The translations under genes and the position numbers were made by a program. From assembly GCA_025345505.1 (NCBI GenBank), contig JANVCC010000270.1, positions 8,025,625-8,089,624 of the forward strand: DNA of 64,000 nt, in the 5' to 3' direction. Below the pieces are notes generated by a model. The model ran no database searches. It had not been told where the DNA came from and was given only the letters and a program-made list of their open reading frames with translations. Below, one piece after another: positions 61,776 to 64,000 of this stretch (the first letter of the stretch is position 1; each line of letters begins with the position of its first letter). The stretch comes from Todiramphus chloris collaris. Its lineage: Eukaryota; Chordata; Aves; Coraciiformes; Alcedinidae.

Positions 61776-64000
61776 TCCAGAGTTATGCAAGCAACACTCA
61801 CAGAGGGTCATCTCCATCCTGCCCTACATTCCCCCACTCTTCAGAGCAGCTGAAGTCAGCTAGGGAGGCCCCAGTACAGCTTTAAATACAGTTTCATCTA
61901 AGCCTTGAAACTGGTTTCTGCTTGAAATGCATACCTGACTCCGTGGGACAGCTCCTGCATTTGTGTCTCCCAAAAGCTCTGGTTCCTTTTTTCTTTTTTT
62001 TACAAGTTGCTTGACTATTCATGGGTCTTGCTTCTTCCTCCTCAGAGAAGACAAATGGGTTCCAGCTGAGGACACCTCACCTGCCACCCTTCAGGAAAGC
62101 TGTCACATCAGAGGCTGCTTTGCTTTTCAGTCCCGATTTCCCTGTCCACATGTACACACATGGAGAAAGAACAGGGACAAAACACTTCAGATTTCAGATC
62201 GCTGACACCAGTGTTCTGAACACAAATGCTCCTGTGAGCCACAAATATTCCCTGATGCCTTTGCTTTAAATCAAATGCTTTCACTCTTAGAAACTTCTAG
62301 AGGGACCTTAATTCTGGAATATGGCAAACAGCCATTCCCAGACTGCTCAGGGTTTGGGACCTACCTCATCCTTCCCGACAAAGGCAACAAGGAAGCAGCC
62401 AGAATACTTTTGAGATGCTCCCCCCCACACTTTGTTTTCCTAGTAAGAGATAACCTGAGACATAACAGGAACTGAGGTTGGGCCAAAAGGCAAACAGGAC
62501 CATGTATTTGTCAGAGTTGTCATGTTATACTTTCTATGTGCACATTATTGCTCCACTCACCATTCTTTCTCTTGGTAGGAGGGAGAAACTATTGTGCCAC
62601 CACATTGTTACTGGTTTCAGCAGCGTAAGTTGAGCTTTTAATTTCAAGACGAAATGATCCTTGAATCCATCTGATTTATCTTTGCATTGGATGGGAGCAT
62701 CTCTCTTCCCCCAGCAAAAGAAAAATGGTCACTACCCTAATTGTTCACCGGTTTTATTATTGATTGTCTCCTTGCTGGGGAAAGAAAGGGACAGACCCTC
62801 TTCTGAAAACAAGAAATGGCCAGTGTTGGAAGGAGTTAACCCAGGCATGGAACCTTAATTGCCAGAGTTCACTTTATCACTGTTTCTTTATCACAGCTTC
62901 CTCAGTCTGAGACCTCCTGAGAGTCCCTTCATAGCTGGCACCTGAACCCGAGACCTCTGGGTACAAACATATGAGACCTACCTGTTGCATTAATGTAAAA
63001 TTCCTACCAGCTGTCACTTAGAGAAGCCCCAATGTGCTTCTCCAGCCCCTCTGGCTCTAGGTTAGAGACTGCTGCAGCCCAGAACAGCAGGAGCCCAGGC
63101 TTGCATATTTTATTGATCTCAGGCTGCACTTAGGCAACAGTTTTTTTCTTCGAACATTTATTTTACAATTGCTTTCTCAACCCAGCACAAAGGAGAAGGA
63201 TTGCTCTTGTGTCCCTGAAGGAGAGCGCATCCCGACACGATAAAGTGACTGCAGTGCTGAGGGCAGAGGGCAAACAGCCCCTCTGTGTGCCAGGGGATGG
63301 TGGAAAGCCAGGGGGTTTGCAGCACCAGTGCAGGTACTGGGAGGATAGAGACCAGGACCATCCCATACACTTGGCAGTCACCTCAGAGGCAGCTGAGAAG
63401 ACGTCAGATTGAAAAGGCTCAATAACAAAAGCATTTTTCTGTTGAAAGGATGATCCTATTATTCACCTCAGGCTTGCTCTGGTAAAAATCTCCTGATCTG
63501 CTGCCTTTATAGCTGGACTGCAGCCCTACAGACACACATATGTTTTGCCTTGGCATTTTTTTTTTCCACATGTCTTTAAAAAGAGAGCTGCTATAAATTG
63601 TTTTCAAGTTACAGAGCATTTTGTTCCCCAGACAATACTTGAGTTTCCTATAATCACAGATAAATGAAGAAATATTCTGGTAATTATCCTAGCAAAGAGC
63701 AGTTGCTTTCAGAGATGGATAATTATGAAAAGATCCTGGGAAACTGCAGGTGAAGCAAAGAGAAGCTGTGCTCGATTTGCTCTCTCCTCCCCAGCTCTGG
63801 CAAGGGTTGTGATTGCCCCATCTTGCTGCAGAAAGGCACCACAGGCTAGGGACCAGCATCTCCCATAGCCCTCGGTGGAGCCAGAGCCTGGCTGGGTGTG
63901 GGAGCTGGGCGGGCACTGGGGCCAGAACCCCCCACCTGAGATGAGGGAGCAGGAGACTCTTCAAAGGAGTCCCTTTGCAGGTGCTGCTTTGCATAGCTGG
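61776..64000. other. Spacer, no gene seen
   Basis: About 2.2 kb with no recognised gene. A possible antisense tRNA-derived SINE head lies at about 62930-62995. Overlapping frames at 63158-63412 and 63689-63994 have no known domain. Confidence 0.5.

Noticed and set aside
1-64000. CRISPR arrays, bacterial operons, rRNA or tRNA genes
   Set aside because: None visible. Repeats, base composition and transposon types are those of a vertebrate, specifically avian, nuclear genome.

Overview
This window looks like intergenic or deep intronic DNA from a bird. The main evidence is a set of CR1 LINE fragments. Their 3' ends carry the bird-type GGTTGGA...GGTCCCTTCCAACC block followed by an ATTCTGTG or ATTCTATG tail. 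There is also a solo LTR with TGTCCTGG and GGGTTAAACCC ends, a type common in bird ERVL-like families, and older relics (a MIR-type SINE and worn CR1/L3-like LINE pieces) of the kind kept in bird, crocodile and turtle genomes. Dispersed repeats are sparse and no large satellite is visible. The species cannot be named from this sequence.

I found no gene for a host protein. The open frames are short, often overlap on both strands, and do not resemble any protein family I know, apart from frames inside CR1 copies. I saw no rRNA, tRNA or CRISPR. All protein homology I can support belongs to retrotransposon remnants.

Layout. 1-11.9 kb: plain AT-rich spacer, with one old LINE 3' tail at 860-1155. 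11.9-13.4 kb: a short CR1 tail and a partial LTR. 13.4-31.5 kb: spacer with a few possible regulatory blocks. 31.5-32.5 kb: two antisense CR1 tails. 32.5-39.6 kb: spacer, ending in an AT-rich block that may be conserved (38.2-38.5 kb). 39.6-42.9 kb: the busiest part, with an old LINE ORF2 relic, a compact CpG-rich block, an 0.8-kb CR1 and a complete solo LTR. 42.9-54.3 kb: spacer with one CR1 (49.0-49.4 kb) and AT-rich blocks holding homeodomain and octamer-like motifs. 54.3-55.0 kb: a MIR-type SINE beside a cluster of TAAT motifs. 55-64 kb: spacer, a CR1 at 59.7-60.4 kb that has suffered an internal deletion and a templated-looking insertion, and an old LINE tail near 61.7 kb.

The most notable structure is a perfect 38-bp inverted repeat. 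One arm lies inside the 59.7-60.4 kb CR1 and the other is about 0.5 kb away. The most plausible functional candidate is the isolated CpG-rich block at 40.44-40.67 kb, with a consensus splice donor at its edge. The regulatory calls are inferences from motif content and need alignment or chromatin data. No new biological system is evident.
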